A stretch of 64,000 bases of DNA from Streptomyces sp. DSM 15324. GTDB taxonomy: Bacteria; Actinomycetota; Actinomycetes; Streptomycetales; Streptomycetaceae. The position numbers and the translations under genes are program-made. Of this stretch, positions 43,606 to 51,582 are shown piece after piece; within the stretch, counting starts at the first letter, position 1; every line of letters begins with the position of its first letter. The DNA lies in NCBI RefSeq assembly GCF_001514285.1, contig NZ_KQ949026.1, forward strand, positions 186,001-250,000. Direction: 5' to 3'. The notes beneath the pieces were generated by a model that was given only the letters and a program-made list of their open reading frames with translations, did not search any database and was not told the origin of the DNA.

Positions 43606-44055
43606 GTGGCCGTGCACCCGCTGAAGAAGAACCGCCCCCTGCGCCGGATCATGCTGGCGAGCGCGACCACCGTCTCCGCGGTGGTGATGCTGCTGGCGCT
43701 CAAGCCGCACACGGCACCCGAGCCGGCGGTGGCGTCCCCGGTGCCCTCCGCCGGCAGCTCGGTCTCCCCGGGCAAGGGCGGCACGACCGTCACCGGCGAC
43801 CCGGTGCAGACCCGCTGGGGGCCGGTCCAGGTCCGGATCACCGTACAGAACGGGAAGATCACGGACGTGACGGCGGTGACCTACCCCCAGGACAATCCGC
43901 GCGACCAGCAGATCAACGCGTACGCCCTCCCCCAGCTGCGCAGCGAGGCGCTGAAGGCGCAGAGCGCGCACATCGACACCGTCTCGGGAGCGACGTACAC
44001 GAGTGACGGTTACCGCCAGTCACTCCAGTCCGCACTGGACTCGGCGGGTCTCTGA
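43606..44055 (+). CDS. Exported FMN-binding domain protein (single domain)
   Basis: 149 residues. N-terminal RPLRRIMLASATTVSAVVML is a signal or membrane anchor with a paired Arg. The rest is one FMN-binding domain (about 60-147) with the flavinylation motif TVSGATYTSDGY; Thr130 is the residue to which ApbE attaches FMN in this family. The small outward-facing domain probably takes electrons from the membrane reductase. GTG at 43606 directly after a tandem repeat. Confidence 0.88.
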   Translation: MAVHPLKKNRPLRRIMLASATTVSAVVMLLALKPHTAPEPAVASPVPSAGSSVSPGKGGTTVTGDPVQTRWGPVQVRITVQNGKITDVTAVTYPQDNPRDQQINAYALPQLRSEALKAQSAHIDTVSGATYTSDGYRQSLQSALDSAGL

Positions 44056-44115
44056 ACACAAAGCGGTCGAGGCACGTATCTCTGGGCGCCAGGGTCAAGT
44101 CCCCACGGAGGAACC

Positions 44116-45498
44116 GTGACCACCACGATCGCAGGCGGACGCGCCGCCCGCCGCCAGACGATGCGCCGCATCCGCCCGCGCCGATCCCCCGCCGTTCCGT
44201 TGCTGCTCGCCGTATGGGCGGGCGCGGCGGGCGTGCTGTGGCTGTGGTGGAGCAATACGCCGAACATCGCCGACAACGACAGCAAGATTCTCAACGCGGG
44301 GCGGATCACCGGTCTGCTCGCCGGCTATCTGATGGCGCTCGTCGTGCTGCAGATGGCCCGGGTGCCGGCGCTGGAGCGCCGGGTGGGCTCGGACCGGGTG
44401 GCGCGCTGGCACGCGATGAGCGGCCGGTACACGCTGAGTCTGACGTTCGCGCACGTGTTCCTCATCATGTGGGGGTACGCGCTCCAGGCCGGCAAGTCGC
44501 TCGGTGACATCGTCCAGCAGACGATCGACTCCATCAACCAGCTTCCCGACATGGGCAAGGCGGCGATCGGCACCGGTCTGCTGCTGGTCATCGGCGTGGT
44601 GTCGATCGGCCCGGTCCGGCGGAAGATGCCGTACGACACCTGGTACCACATCCATCTGCTGACGTACGCCGCGGTGTTCCTGACGTTCTGGCACCAGCTC
44701 ACGACGGGCAACGAGTTCGCCGTCGAGCCCACCGCCAAGACCGTCTGGTACGGGCTGTACGGCTCGGTCACCGCGCTGGTGATCTGGTACCGCATCCTCA
44801 CCCCGATCCGGCTGAACCTGCGGCACCGCATGTACGTCGAGGCGGTCATCGAGGAGACGCCGGGCATCGTGTCCGTCCTGATCGGCGGCCGCAAGCTGCA
44901 CCGGATCGGCGCGGAGGCGGGGCAGTTCTTCCGGTGGCGGTTCCTCGCGCCGGGGATGCGGTTCAGCTCCCACCCGTACTCGCTGTCGGCGAACCCGCGC
45001 CCCGAACTGCTGCGGATCACGGTCAAGGCGATCGGCGACCACACCGCGGCGCTGCGCGAACTGCGGCCCGGCACCAAGGTGTGGGCCGAGGGCCCGTACG
45101 GCGCGATGACCGCCTCCCGGCGCAGCCGCGGCAAGGTGCTGCTGGTCGCCGGCGGTGTGGGCATCACGCCGATGCGGACGCTGTTCGAGACGCTGCCGGG
45201 TGCGCCCGGTGACATCACGCTCCTCTACCGGGCCAACAGCACGCAGGACCTGGCCCTGTGGGACGAGCTGGCGAAGATCGCCGACGAGCGCGGGGCGCGG
45301 CTGATGTACGCCGTCAACAGCCCCGACGGGGAGCGCCCCGACATCTCGGCGGAGTCCCTCCAGCGCAAGATCCCCGACATCGAGGACCACGACGTGTTCA
45401 TGTGCGGGCCGAACGGCTTCGCCCAGGGCGTGTACGAGGCACTGCGCGGCGCCGGCGTTCCGGCCCGCCGTATCCATCACGAGTCGTTCGAGATGTGA
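44116..45498 (+). CDS. Membrane flavo-haem reductase (ferric-reductase-like), paralogue 2
   Basis: 460 residues. Same build as the protein at 42186: six membrane helices with haem-type His (ARWHAMSGRY, TFAHVFLI, YHIHLLTY, FWHQLTT), then FAD (HPYSLSANP) and NAD(P) sites (GGVGITPMRTLFE, DVFMCGPNGFAQGV), ending IHHESFEM like its paralogue's IHHESFEL. The duplication reductase-FMN protein, reductase-FMN protein suggests the pair was copied as a unit. GTG at 44116 with GGAGGAA upstream. Confidence 0.9.
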   Translation: MTTTIAGGRAARRQTMRRIRPRRSPAVPLLLAVWAGAAGVLWLWWSNTPNIADNDSKILNAGRITGLLAGYLMALVVLQMARVPALERRVGSDRVARWHAMSGRYTLSLTFAHVFLIMWGYALQAGKSLGDIVQQTIDSINQLPDMGKAAIGTGLLLVIGVVSIGPVRRKMPYDTWYHIHLLTYAAVFLTFWHQLTTGNEFAVEPTAKTVWYGLYGSVTALVIWYRILTPIRLNLRHRMYVEAVIEETPGIVSVLIGGRKLHRIGAEAGQFFRWRFLAPGMRFSSHPYSLSANPRPELLRITVKAIGDHTAALRELRPGTKVWAEGPYGAMTASRRSRGKVLLVAGGVGITPMRTLFETLPGAPGDITLLYRANSTQDLALWDELAKIADERGARLMYAVNSPDGERPDISAESLQRKIPDIEDHDVFMCGPNGFAQGVYEALRGAGVPARRIHHESFEM

Positions 45499-45557
45499 GC
45501 GGCACGACTCCCGGCCCGTGACGTGGCCTTCTACAGGAATCAGGAGCTCAGGAGCAG

Positions 45558-46715
45558 ATGAGGAAGAGCCACCCTCTTCGGCGGGTCGTGCTGGCCAGTG
45601 CCGCCACCGTGTCGGGGATCGTGCTGCTGCTGTCGCTGAAGCCGACGACCGACCCGACGTCCACGCAGGCGGCGGGGGCGGCGGGCGGAACGGCGGCGCA
45701 GGAGGCGGCCCAGGGCGGAGCCGGGGCGCCCGTGACGGGCACGATGACCGGCGACGCCGTCAAGACGCAGTACGGCGACGTCCAGGTCCGGATCACCGTC
45801 GTCAACAACAAGATCACCAAGGCGGAGGCCGTCAAGGCGCCGTCGGGCGGCACCAGCACCCAGAAGTCCGAGCTGGCGATCCCGAAGCTGAACGCGGACG
45901 TCGTCGCCAAGCAGAGCCCGGACATCGACACCGTCTCGGGCGCGACCTACACCAGCGAGGGCTACAAGAAGTCCCTCCAGTCGGCGATCGACAAGGCGAA
46001 CGCGAGCGCGGGTTCCTCCCAGGGCTCCGGCTCGGGCGCCGTGCAGGCCTCCGGCACCTTCACCGGGGACGTGGCGACGACGCAGTACGGCGACGTCCAG
46101 GTGAGGATCACGCTCGCCGACGGCAAGATCACCAAGGCGGACGCGGTCAAGGCGCCGTCCGGCGGGACCAGCACGCAGAAGACGGAACTCGCCGTCCCCA
46201 AGCTGAACCAGGCCGCGGTCAAGGCCGGCAGCGCCGACATCGACACCGTGTCCGGGGCCACCTACACCAGCGAGGGCTACAAGAAGTCGCTCCAGTCGGC
46301 GCTGGACAAGGCGAAGGCGAGCGGAGGTTCGGCGTCGGCCTCCGGGTCGGGTTCGGGCTCCGGGTCGGGCTCGGGCTCGGGTTCGGGCTCCGCTTCTGGG
46401 TCTGGGTCCGGCTCGGGGTCCGGCTCGGGTGCGGCGCAGGCCTCCGGGACCTTCACCGGCGCGGTGGCGCAGACGCAGTACGGCCCGGTGCAGGTCCGGA
46501 TCACCGTCACGGGCGGCAAGATCACCAAGGCGGAGGCGGTCCAGGCCCCCTCGGGCGGGACCAGCACGCAGAAGACGGAACTCTCCGTCCCCAAGCTGAA
46601 CCAGGCCGCGGTCAAGGCCGGCAGCGCCGACATCGACACCGTCTCGGGCGCGACCTACACCAGCGAGGGCTACAAGCAGTCCCTGCAGTCGGCGCTGGAC
46701 CAGGCCGGTGACTGA
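45558..46715 (+). CDS. Exported protein with three tandem FMN-binding domains
   Basis: 385 residues. N-terminal anchor or Tat-like signal (PLRRVVLASAATVSGIVLLL). Three FMN-binding domains at about 60-147, 164-252 and 295-383, each with DTVSGATYTSEGY; expected flavinylated residues are Thr130, Thr235 and Thr366. Linker 1 is short; linker 2 (254-294) is almost pure Ser/Gly. Domains 2 and 3 are nearly identical. Three covalent flavins in one chain could relay electrons outward from the membrane. ATG with AGGAGC upstream; the apbE start overlaps its end. Confidence 0.9.
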   Translation: MRKSHPLRRVVLASAATVSGIVLLLSLKPTTDPTSTQAAGAAGGTAAQEAAQGGAGAPVTGTMTGDAVKTQYGDVQVRITVVNNKITKAEAVKAPSGGTSTQKSELAIPKLNADVVAKQSPDIDTVSGATYTSEGYKKSLQSAIDKANASAGSSQGSGSGAVQASGTFTGDVATTQYGDVQVRITLADGKITKADAVKAPSGGTSTQKTELAVPKLNQAAVKAGSADIDTVSGATYTSEGYKKSLQSALDKAKASGGSASASGSGSGSGSGSGSGSGSASGSGSGSGSGSGAAQASGTFTGAVAQTQYGPVQVRITVTGGKITKAEAVQAPSGGTSTQKTELSVPKLNQAAVKAGSADIDTVSGATYTSEGYKQSLQSALDQAGD

Positions 46716-47511
46716 CACCGTGGCCGAGTCGGCAGCAGCTCCCGCCGCGGTGCGTCACGCGGAGGAGGTCATGGGGACCGTCTTCTCCTTCGACGTCCGC
46801 GGCGGCCCACCGCAGGCGGTGCGCGCGGCGCTCGACGCGGCGGTGGGCTCGCTGCACCGGGTGAACGAGGTGTTCAGCACCTACCGCGAGGACAGCCAGG
46901 TCTCCCGGATGGCGCGGGGTGAGCTGACCGTCGGGGAGTGCGATCCCGAGGTGGCCGAGGTGCTGGAGCTGGGCGCCGAGGCGGAGCGGGCCAGCGACGG
47001 CTGGTTCAGCATGCGGTACGAGGGCCGGCTCGACCCGACGGGGATCGTCAAGGGCTGGGCCACGGAGCGGGCGGCGCGGCTGCTCTCCGGGGTGCCGGGG
47101 GTGAGCGGCGTCAGCGTCAACGGCGGCGGGGACGTGCAGTTGCTGGGCGTGCCCGGGGCGGAGCGGCCCTGGCGGGTCGGGGTGTCCGACCCGCTGCGGC
47201 CGGGTGGTCTCGCGGCGGTCGTGTCGGCGGCGGGGGCGGACGAGCTGGCCGTCGCGACCTCGGGCACCGCCGAGCGGGGTGCGCACATCGTCGACCCGCG
47301 CACGGGGCGGTCCGCGGTGACCGACCTCGTCGCCGTCACGGTGGTCGCGCCTCGTCTCACCTGGGCCGACTGCTGGGCCACGGCGGCGTTCGCGATGGGC
47401 TCGCGGGAGGCGCTGGCCTGGCTGGAGTCACTGCCGGACGTCGAGGCCCTGCTGATCACGGCGGGCGACGAGGTGCGGTGCACGGGGGGACTGGCCCGGC
47501 GTCTGGGCTGA
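46708..47511 (+). CDS. apbE: FAD:protein FMN transferase ApbE
   Basis: 267 residues. Core motifs GTVFSFDV, DPTGIVKGWATERAARLL, SVNGGGDVQ, ATSGTAERGAHIVDPRTG and the metal-binding Asp in TWADCWATAAFAMG. It transfers FMN from FAD to Thr in the SGAT motif of the three FMN-binding proteins upstream. GTG at 46708 overlaps the preceding gene by eight bases. Unlike many ApbE proteins it has no signal peptide or lipobox, so it should act in the cytoplasm. Confidence 0.92.
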   Translation: MTDTVAESAAAPAAVRHAEEVMGTVFSFDVRGGPPQAVRAALDAAVGSLHRVNEVFSTYREDSQVSRMARGELTVGECDPEVAEVLELGAEAERASDGWFSMRYEGRLDPTGIVKGWATERAARLLSGVPGVSGVSVNGGGDVQLLGVPGAERPWRVGVSDPLRPGGLAAVVSAAGADELAVATSGTAERGAHIVDPRTGRSAVTDLVAVTVVAPRLTWADCWATAAFAMGSREALAWLESLPDVEALLITAGDEVRCTGGLARRLG

Positions 47512-47521
47512 CGGGGGGTCC

Positions 47522-47560
47522 AGGGGCGGGGGGCCGCGCGAACAGCCCCCACTCGCCCGG
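47522..47560. repeat. Streptomyces intergenic repeat, copy 2 (diverged)
   Basis: AGGGGCGGGGGGCCGCGCGA followed by ACAGCCCCCACTCGCCC is, on the other strand, a diverged version of the sequence at 33215-33256 (GTTCGCGC then a C-rich run). It again lies between convergent genes (apbE and argR). Confidence 0.5.
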
Positions 47561-47588
47561 AGCCGGCCGATCCCCGCGACCGCCCCCC

Positions 47589-48134
47589 TCAGTGGCCGTT
47601 CTGAGCCAGCCTCAGCAAGTGCTCCGCCAGCGCCTGCCCACCCGTCGGCTCCCTGCTGATCAGGAGCAGCGTGTCGTCGCCGGCGATCGTGCCCAGGATG
47701 TCGTGCAGCTCCGCCTGGTCGATCGCCGAGGCGAGGAACTGGGCCGCACCCGGCGGGGTGCGCAGGACCACGAGGTTCGCCGAGGCCTCGGCGGAGATCA
47801 GCAGCTCCTGCGAGAGCCGCCGCATCCGCTCCTCCTTCGCGGACCCCCCGAGCGGGGCCCGCGGGGTCCGGAAACCGCCTTCGCTGGGCACCGCGTAGAT
47901 GAGATCGCCGTCGGTGTTGCGGATCTTCACCGCGTTCAGCTCGTCCAGGTCCCGCGACAGCGTCGCCTGCGTCACGCTCAGCCCGTCGTCGGCGAGCAGC
48001 TTCGCCAACTGGCTCTGCGAGCGCACGGGTTGCCGGTTGAGGATGTCCACGATCCGGCGGTGGCGGGCGGTGCGGGTCTGCGGCACGGCGGGCCCGCCCG
48101 CCCCAGCCTGCTCGTGGTCCTGGGCCTGGCTCAT
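47589..48134 (-). CDS. argR: Arginine repressor ArgR
   Basis: 181 residues. N-terminal winged helix (RHRRIVDILNRQPVRSQSQL, ATLSRDLDELNAVKI) and C-terminal hexamerisation domain that binds arginine (GTIAGDDTLLLIS). Represses arginine synthesis and activates catabolism when arginine is high. It ends the arg operon, seven bases after argD, so it is under its own control. The boxes at 38050 and 52626 are its expected sites. Confidence 0.96.
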   Translation of the reverse strand: MSQAQDHEQAGAGGPAVPQTRTARHRRIVDILNRQPVRSQSQLAKLLADDGLSVTQATLSRDLDELNAVKIRNTDGDLIYAVPSEGGFRTPRAPLGGSAKEERMRRLSQELLISAEASANLVVLRTPPGAAQFLASAIDQAELHDILGTIAGDDTLLLISREPTGGQALAEHLLRLAQNGH

Positions 48135-48141
48135 CGTCGTC

Positions 48142-49335
48142 TCATTCTCCGGATCCGTCCCCGCGGGCTGTGTCGAGGATGCCGGGCAGCGCCCCGAGGA
48201 ACGCCTCCACCGCGTCGTCGCCGAGATTCAGCGGCGGCATCAGCCGGACGACGTCGGGGGCGGGCGCGTTCACGAGGAATCCGGCCTCCTGAGCCGCCTG
48301 CTGCACCTGGGGCGCGAGTGGCTCGGAGAGCACGATACCCAGGAGCAGACCCGCGCCCCGGACATAATCGATCAACGGGTGGCCGAGAGACTCGATCCCG
48401 CCCCGCAGCTTCTCGCTCTGCCGCTTGACGTTCTCCAGCAATCCCTCGTTCTCGATGGTGTCGAGGACGGCGAGGCCGGCCGCGCAGGCGACGGGGTTGC
48501 CGCCGAAGGTCGTGCCGTGGTGGCCGGGCCGCAGGAGCTCCGCGGCCCGCCCGAAGGCGACGGTCGCGCCGAGCGGCAGCCCGCCGCCGAGCCCCTTGGC
48601 CAGGGTCACGACGTCCGGCAGGACGCCCTCGTGGGCCTGGTACTCGAACCACTGCCCGGTCCGGCCGATGCCGGTCTGCACCTCGTCGAGGACGAGGAGC
48701 GAGCCGGTGGCCGCGGTGATCGCCCGGGCCGCCTTCAGATAGCCGGCCGGGGGCACGACCACGCCGTTCTCGCCCTGGACGGGCTCGATGACGACGAGTG
48801 CCGTGTCCTCGGTGACCGCGGCGGCCAGCGCCTGCGCGTCGCCGTACGGGACGTGGGTGACCTCGCCGGGCAGCGGCAGGAACGGTTCCTGCTTGCCGGG
48901 CTGGCCGGTGAGCGCGAGGGCGCCCATGGTGCGGCCGTGGAAGCCGCCGTGGGTGGCGACCATGTGGGGCCGCCCGGTGAGCCGGCCGATCTTGAAGGCA
49001 CCCTCGTTGGCCTCGGCGCCGGAGTTGCAGAAGAACACCTTGCCGTCCCGGCCGAAGTGGTGCAGGAGCCGTTCGGCGAGGGCGACCGGGGGTTCGGCGA
49101 TGAACAGGTTCGAGACATGGCCGAGGGAGGCGATCTGCCTGCTGACCGCCTCGACGACGGCCGGGTGGGCGTGGCCGAGCGCGTTGACCGCGATGCCGCC
49201 GACGAAGTCGAGGTACTCCTTGCCGTCGGCGTCCCACAGCCGGGCGCCCTCGCCGCGCACCAGCGGCAGCCGCGGGGTGCCGTAGTTGTTCATGAGCGAG
49301 CCCTGCCACCGGGTGGTCAGTTCCTGGTTGCTCAC
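48142..49335 (-). CDS. argD: Acetylornithine aminotransferase ArgD
   Basis: 397 residues, PLP fold type I. LDFVGGIAVNALGH, CNSGAEANEGAFKIGR, VLDEVQTGIGRTG, and the PLP lysine in VTLAKGLGGGLPLGA. Converts N-acetylglutamate semialdehyde to N-acetylornithine. GTG start overlaps the argB stop (GTGA). Confidence 0.96.
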   Translation of the reverse strand: MSNQELTTRWQGSLMNNYGTPRLPLVRGEGARLWDADGKEYLDFVGGIAVNALGHAHPAVVEAVSRQIASLGHVSNLFIAEPPVALAERLLHHFGRDGKVFFCNSGAEANEGAFKIGRLTGRPHMVATHGGFHGRTMGALALTGQPGKQEPFLPLPGEVTHVPYGDAQALAAAVTEDTALVVIEPVQGENGVVVPPAGYLKAARAITAATGSLLVLDEVQTGIGRTGQWFEYQAHEGVLPDVVTLAKGLGGGLPLGATVAFGRAAELLRPGHHGTTFGGNPVACAAGLAVLDTIENEGLLENVKRQSEKLRGGIESLGHPLIDYVRGAGLLLGIVLSEPLAPQVQQAAQEAGFLVNAPAPDVVRLMPPLNLGDDAVEAFLGALPGILDTARGDGSGE

Positions 49336-50267
49336 GCGGACTCCCCCTGCTGCTCGTCGGGCACGACCATCGTGCCGATTCCTTCGTCGGTGAAGATCTC
49401 CAGCAGGATCGAGTGCTGCACCCGGCCGTCGATGACCCGGGCAGTCCGCACACCGTTGCGGACGGCGTGCAGACAGCCCTCCATCTTCGGGACCATGCCG
49501 GCGCTGAGGTCCGGCAGCAGCTTCTCCAGCTGGGAGGCGGTCAGGCGGCTGATCACCTCGTCGGACTCGGGCCAGTTCTCGTAGAGGCCCTCCACGTCCG
49601 TGAGGACCACGAGGGTCTCGGCGTCCAGCGCCGCAGCGAGTGCCGCAGCCGCCGTATCAGCATTGACGTTGTAGACATGTCCGTCGTCCTGGGAGCGGGC
49701 GATGGAGGAGACGACCGGGATCCGGCCGTCGGCGAGCAGGGCCTCGATCGCGCCCGTGTCGATCGCGGTGATCTCGCCCACCCGCCCGATGTCGACGAGC
49801 TCGCCGTCGATCTCGGGCTGGTGCTTGGTGGCGGTGATGGTGTGCGCGTCCTCGCCGGTCAGACCGACGGCGAGGGGTCCGTGCTGGTTGAGCAGGCCGA
49901 CCAGCTCGCGCTGGACCTGTCCGGCGAGCACCATCCGTACGACGTCCATGGCGTCCTCGGTGGTGACGCGCAGGCCCGCCTTGAACTCGCTGACGATGCC
50001 GTGCTTGTCGAGGGCTGCGCTGATCTGCGGGCCGCCGCCGTGCACGACGACGACGTTGAGGCCGGCGTGGCGCAGGAAGACGACGTCCTGGGCGAAGGCG
50101 GCCTTCAGCTCCTCGTTGACCATGGCGTTGCCGCCGAACTTGATGACGACCGTCCTGCCGTTGTGCCGGGTGAGCCAGGGCAGGGCCTCGATGAGGATCT
50201 GGGCCTTGGGGAGCGCGGTGTGTTTGCGGGTGGGGGACTTTCGCTCTTCTGAGTGATTGACCGTCAT
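49332..50267 (-). CDS. argB: Acetylglutamate kinase ArgB
   Basis: 311 residues. Phosphate-binding VIKFGGNAM and VVVHGGGPQIS, NVNADTAAAALAAAL and LTDVEGLYENWP near the nucleotide site. It is usually the arginine-inhibited step. The N-terminal stretch before residue 25 is long enough to hold the regulatory helix found in inhibited forms. ATG at 50267; a 163-bp gap separates it from argJ, longer than the other operon joints. Confidence 0.95.
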   Translation of the reverse strand: MTVNHSEERKSPTRKHTALPKAQILIEALPWLTRHNGRTVVIKFGGNAMVNEELKAAFAQDVVFLRHAGLNVVVVHGGGPQISAALDKHGIVSEFKAGLRVTTEDAMDVVRMVLAGQVQRELVGLLNQHGPLAVGLTGEDAHTITATKHQPEIDGELVDIGRVGEITAIDTGAIEALLADGRIPVVSSIARSQDDGHVYNVNADTAAAALAAALDAETLVVLTDVEGLYENWPESDEVISRLTASQLEKLLPDLSAGMVPKMEGCLHAVRNGVRTARVIDGRVQHSILLEIFTDEGIGTMVVPDEQQGESA

Positions 50268-50430
50268 AGCCGACTTTCGGAAGAATCTCGGATCAGCCGC
50301 CGGGCGGGCGGTGTTGGCCTGCGGAGGCGACGTAAGACTCATCCCGGACTCGTCCGAGGGCGAGCGGCCGCCAGCGAAACAGGAACCCTCGTCGGCGACG
50401 ACGAGGACCCGCGAGAACCAAGCGGGCACG
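50268..50430 (-). other. 163-bp gap inside the arginine operon (argJ to argB)
   Basis: All other joints in the operon overlap or are under ten bases. Within the gap, CCTCGTCGGCGACGACGAGG (50387-50406) is a stem-loop with an 8-bp stem. It could be an internal terminator, a processing site, or a promoter region for argB; no ARG box is apparent. Confidence 0.4.
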
Positions 50431-51582
50431 TCAAGAGGAGTAGGCGCTGTTCTCGTGGACGTAGTCGGCCGTCAGGTCGTTGGTCCAGATCGTCGCAGAC
50501 TCGTTGCCTGCCGCGAGGTCCGCGACGATGTGGACCTCCCGGTAGCGCATGTCGACCTTGTCGCGGTCCTCGCCGACGCCGCCGTTCTTGCAGACCCAGA
50601 CGCCGTTGATGGCGACGTTGAGGCGGTCGGCCTCGAAGGCGGCCCGGGTGGTGCCGATCGCGGAGAGCACCCGGCCCCAGTTGGGGTCCTCGCCGTGCAG
50701 GGCGCACTTGAGGAGGTTGTTGCGGGCGATGGAGCGGCCCACCTCGACGGCGTCGTCCTCCGAGGCCGCGTTGACCACCTCGATCCTGATGTCCTTGCTG
50801 GCGCCCTCGGCGTCCCGGATGAGCTGCTGGCCGAGGTCGTCGCAGACGGTGCGTACGGCGGCGGCGAACTCCTCGTACTCCGGGGTGACCTCGGAGGCGC
50901 CGGAGGCGAGCAGCAGGACGGTGTCGTTGGTGGACATGCAGCCGTCGGAGTCGACGCGGTCGAAGGTGACCCGGGTGGCGGCGCGCAGCGCCCGGTCCAG
51001 GGTCCCGGCGTCGACGTCGGCGTCGGTGGTGAGGACGACGAGCATGGTGGCGAGGCCGGGGGCGAGCATGCCCGCGCCCTTGGCCATGCCGCCGACGGTC
51101 CAGCCGGCGCCCTGGGCGACGGAGGTCTTGTGGACGGTGTCGGTGGTCTTGATGGCGATGGCGGCCTTCTCGCCGCCGTGTCCGGACAGCTGGGCCGCGG
51201 CCGTCTCGACGCCCGGGAGCAGCTTGTCCATGGGGAGCAGCACCCCGATGAGGCCGGTCGAGCAGACGGCGACCTCGCCCGCGCCGACGCCCAGCACGTC
51301 CGCGGCCTTCTCGGCGGTGGCGTGGGTGTCCTGGAAGCCCTTGGGGCCCGTACAGGCGTTGGCGCCGCCGGAGTTGAGGACCACGGCGGAGAGCTGCCCG
51401 CTCTTGAGCACCTGCTCGGACCACAGGACCGGCGCGGCCTTCACGCGGTTGGAGGTGAAGACGCCCGCGGCGGCGCGGCGGGGCCCGGTGTTGACCACGA
51501 GGGCCAGGTCCGGGTTGCCGTTCTCCTTGATTCCGGCGGCGATGCCCGCGGCCGTGAATCCCTTGGCTGCCGTGACACTCAC
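50431..51582 (-). CDS. argJ: Bifunctional ornithine acetyltransferase / N-acetylglutamate synthase ArgJ
   Basis: 383 residues. Recycles the acetyl group from acetylornithine to glutamate. The self-cleavage region is GGMAKGAGMLAPGLATMLVV, with the nucleophilic Thr of the ATML sequence becoming the new N-terminus of the beta chain; SGGANACTG lies upstream. GTG at 51582 overlaps the argC stop. Confidence 0.96.
   Translation of the reverse strand: MSVTAAKGFTAAGIAAGIKENGNPDLALVVNTGPRRAAAGVFTSNRVKAAPVLWSEQVLKSGQLSAVVLNSGGANACTGPKGFQDTHATAEKAADVLGVGAGEVAVCSTGLIGVLLPMDKLLPGVETAAAQLSGHGGEKAAIAIKTTDTVHKTSVAQGAGWTVGGMAKGAGMLAPGLATMLVVLTTDADVDAGTLDRALRAATRVTFDRVDSDGCMSTNDTVLLLASGASEVTPEYEEFAAAVRTVCDDLGQQLIRDAEGASKDIRIEVVNAASEDDAVEVGRSIARNNLLKCALHGEDPNWGRVLSAIGTTRAAFEADRLNVAINGVWVCKNGGVGEDRDKVDMRYREVHIVADLAAGNESATIWTNDLTADYVHENSAYSS

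Noticed and set aside
42272..43624. 450-codon frame overlapping the first membrane reductase
   Set aside because: Out-of-frame shadow with Arg/Gly-rich sequence; the true frame from 42186 has haem, FAD and NAD motifs.
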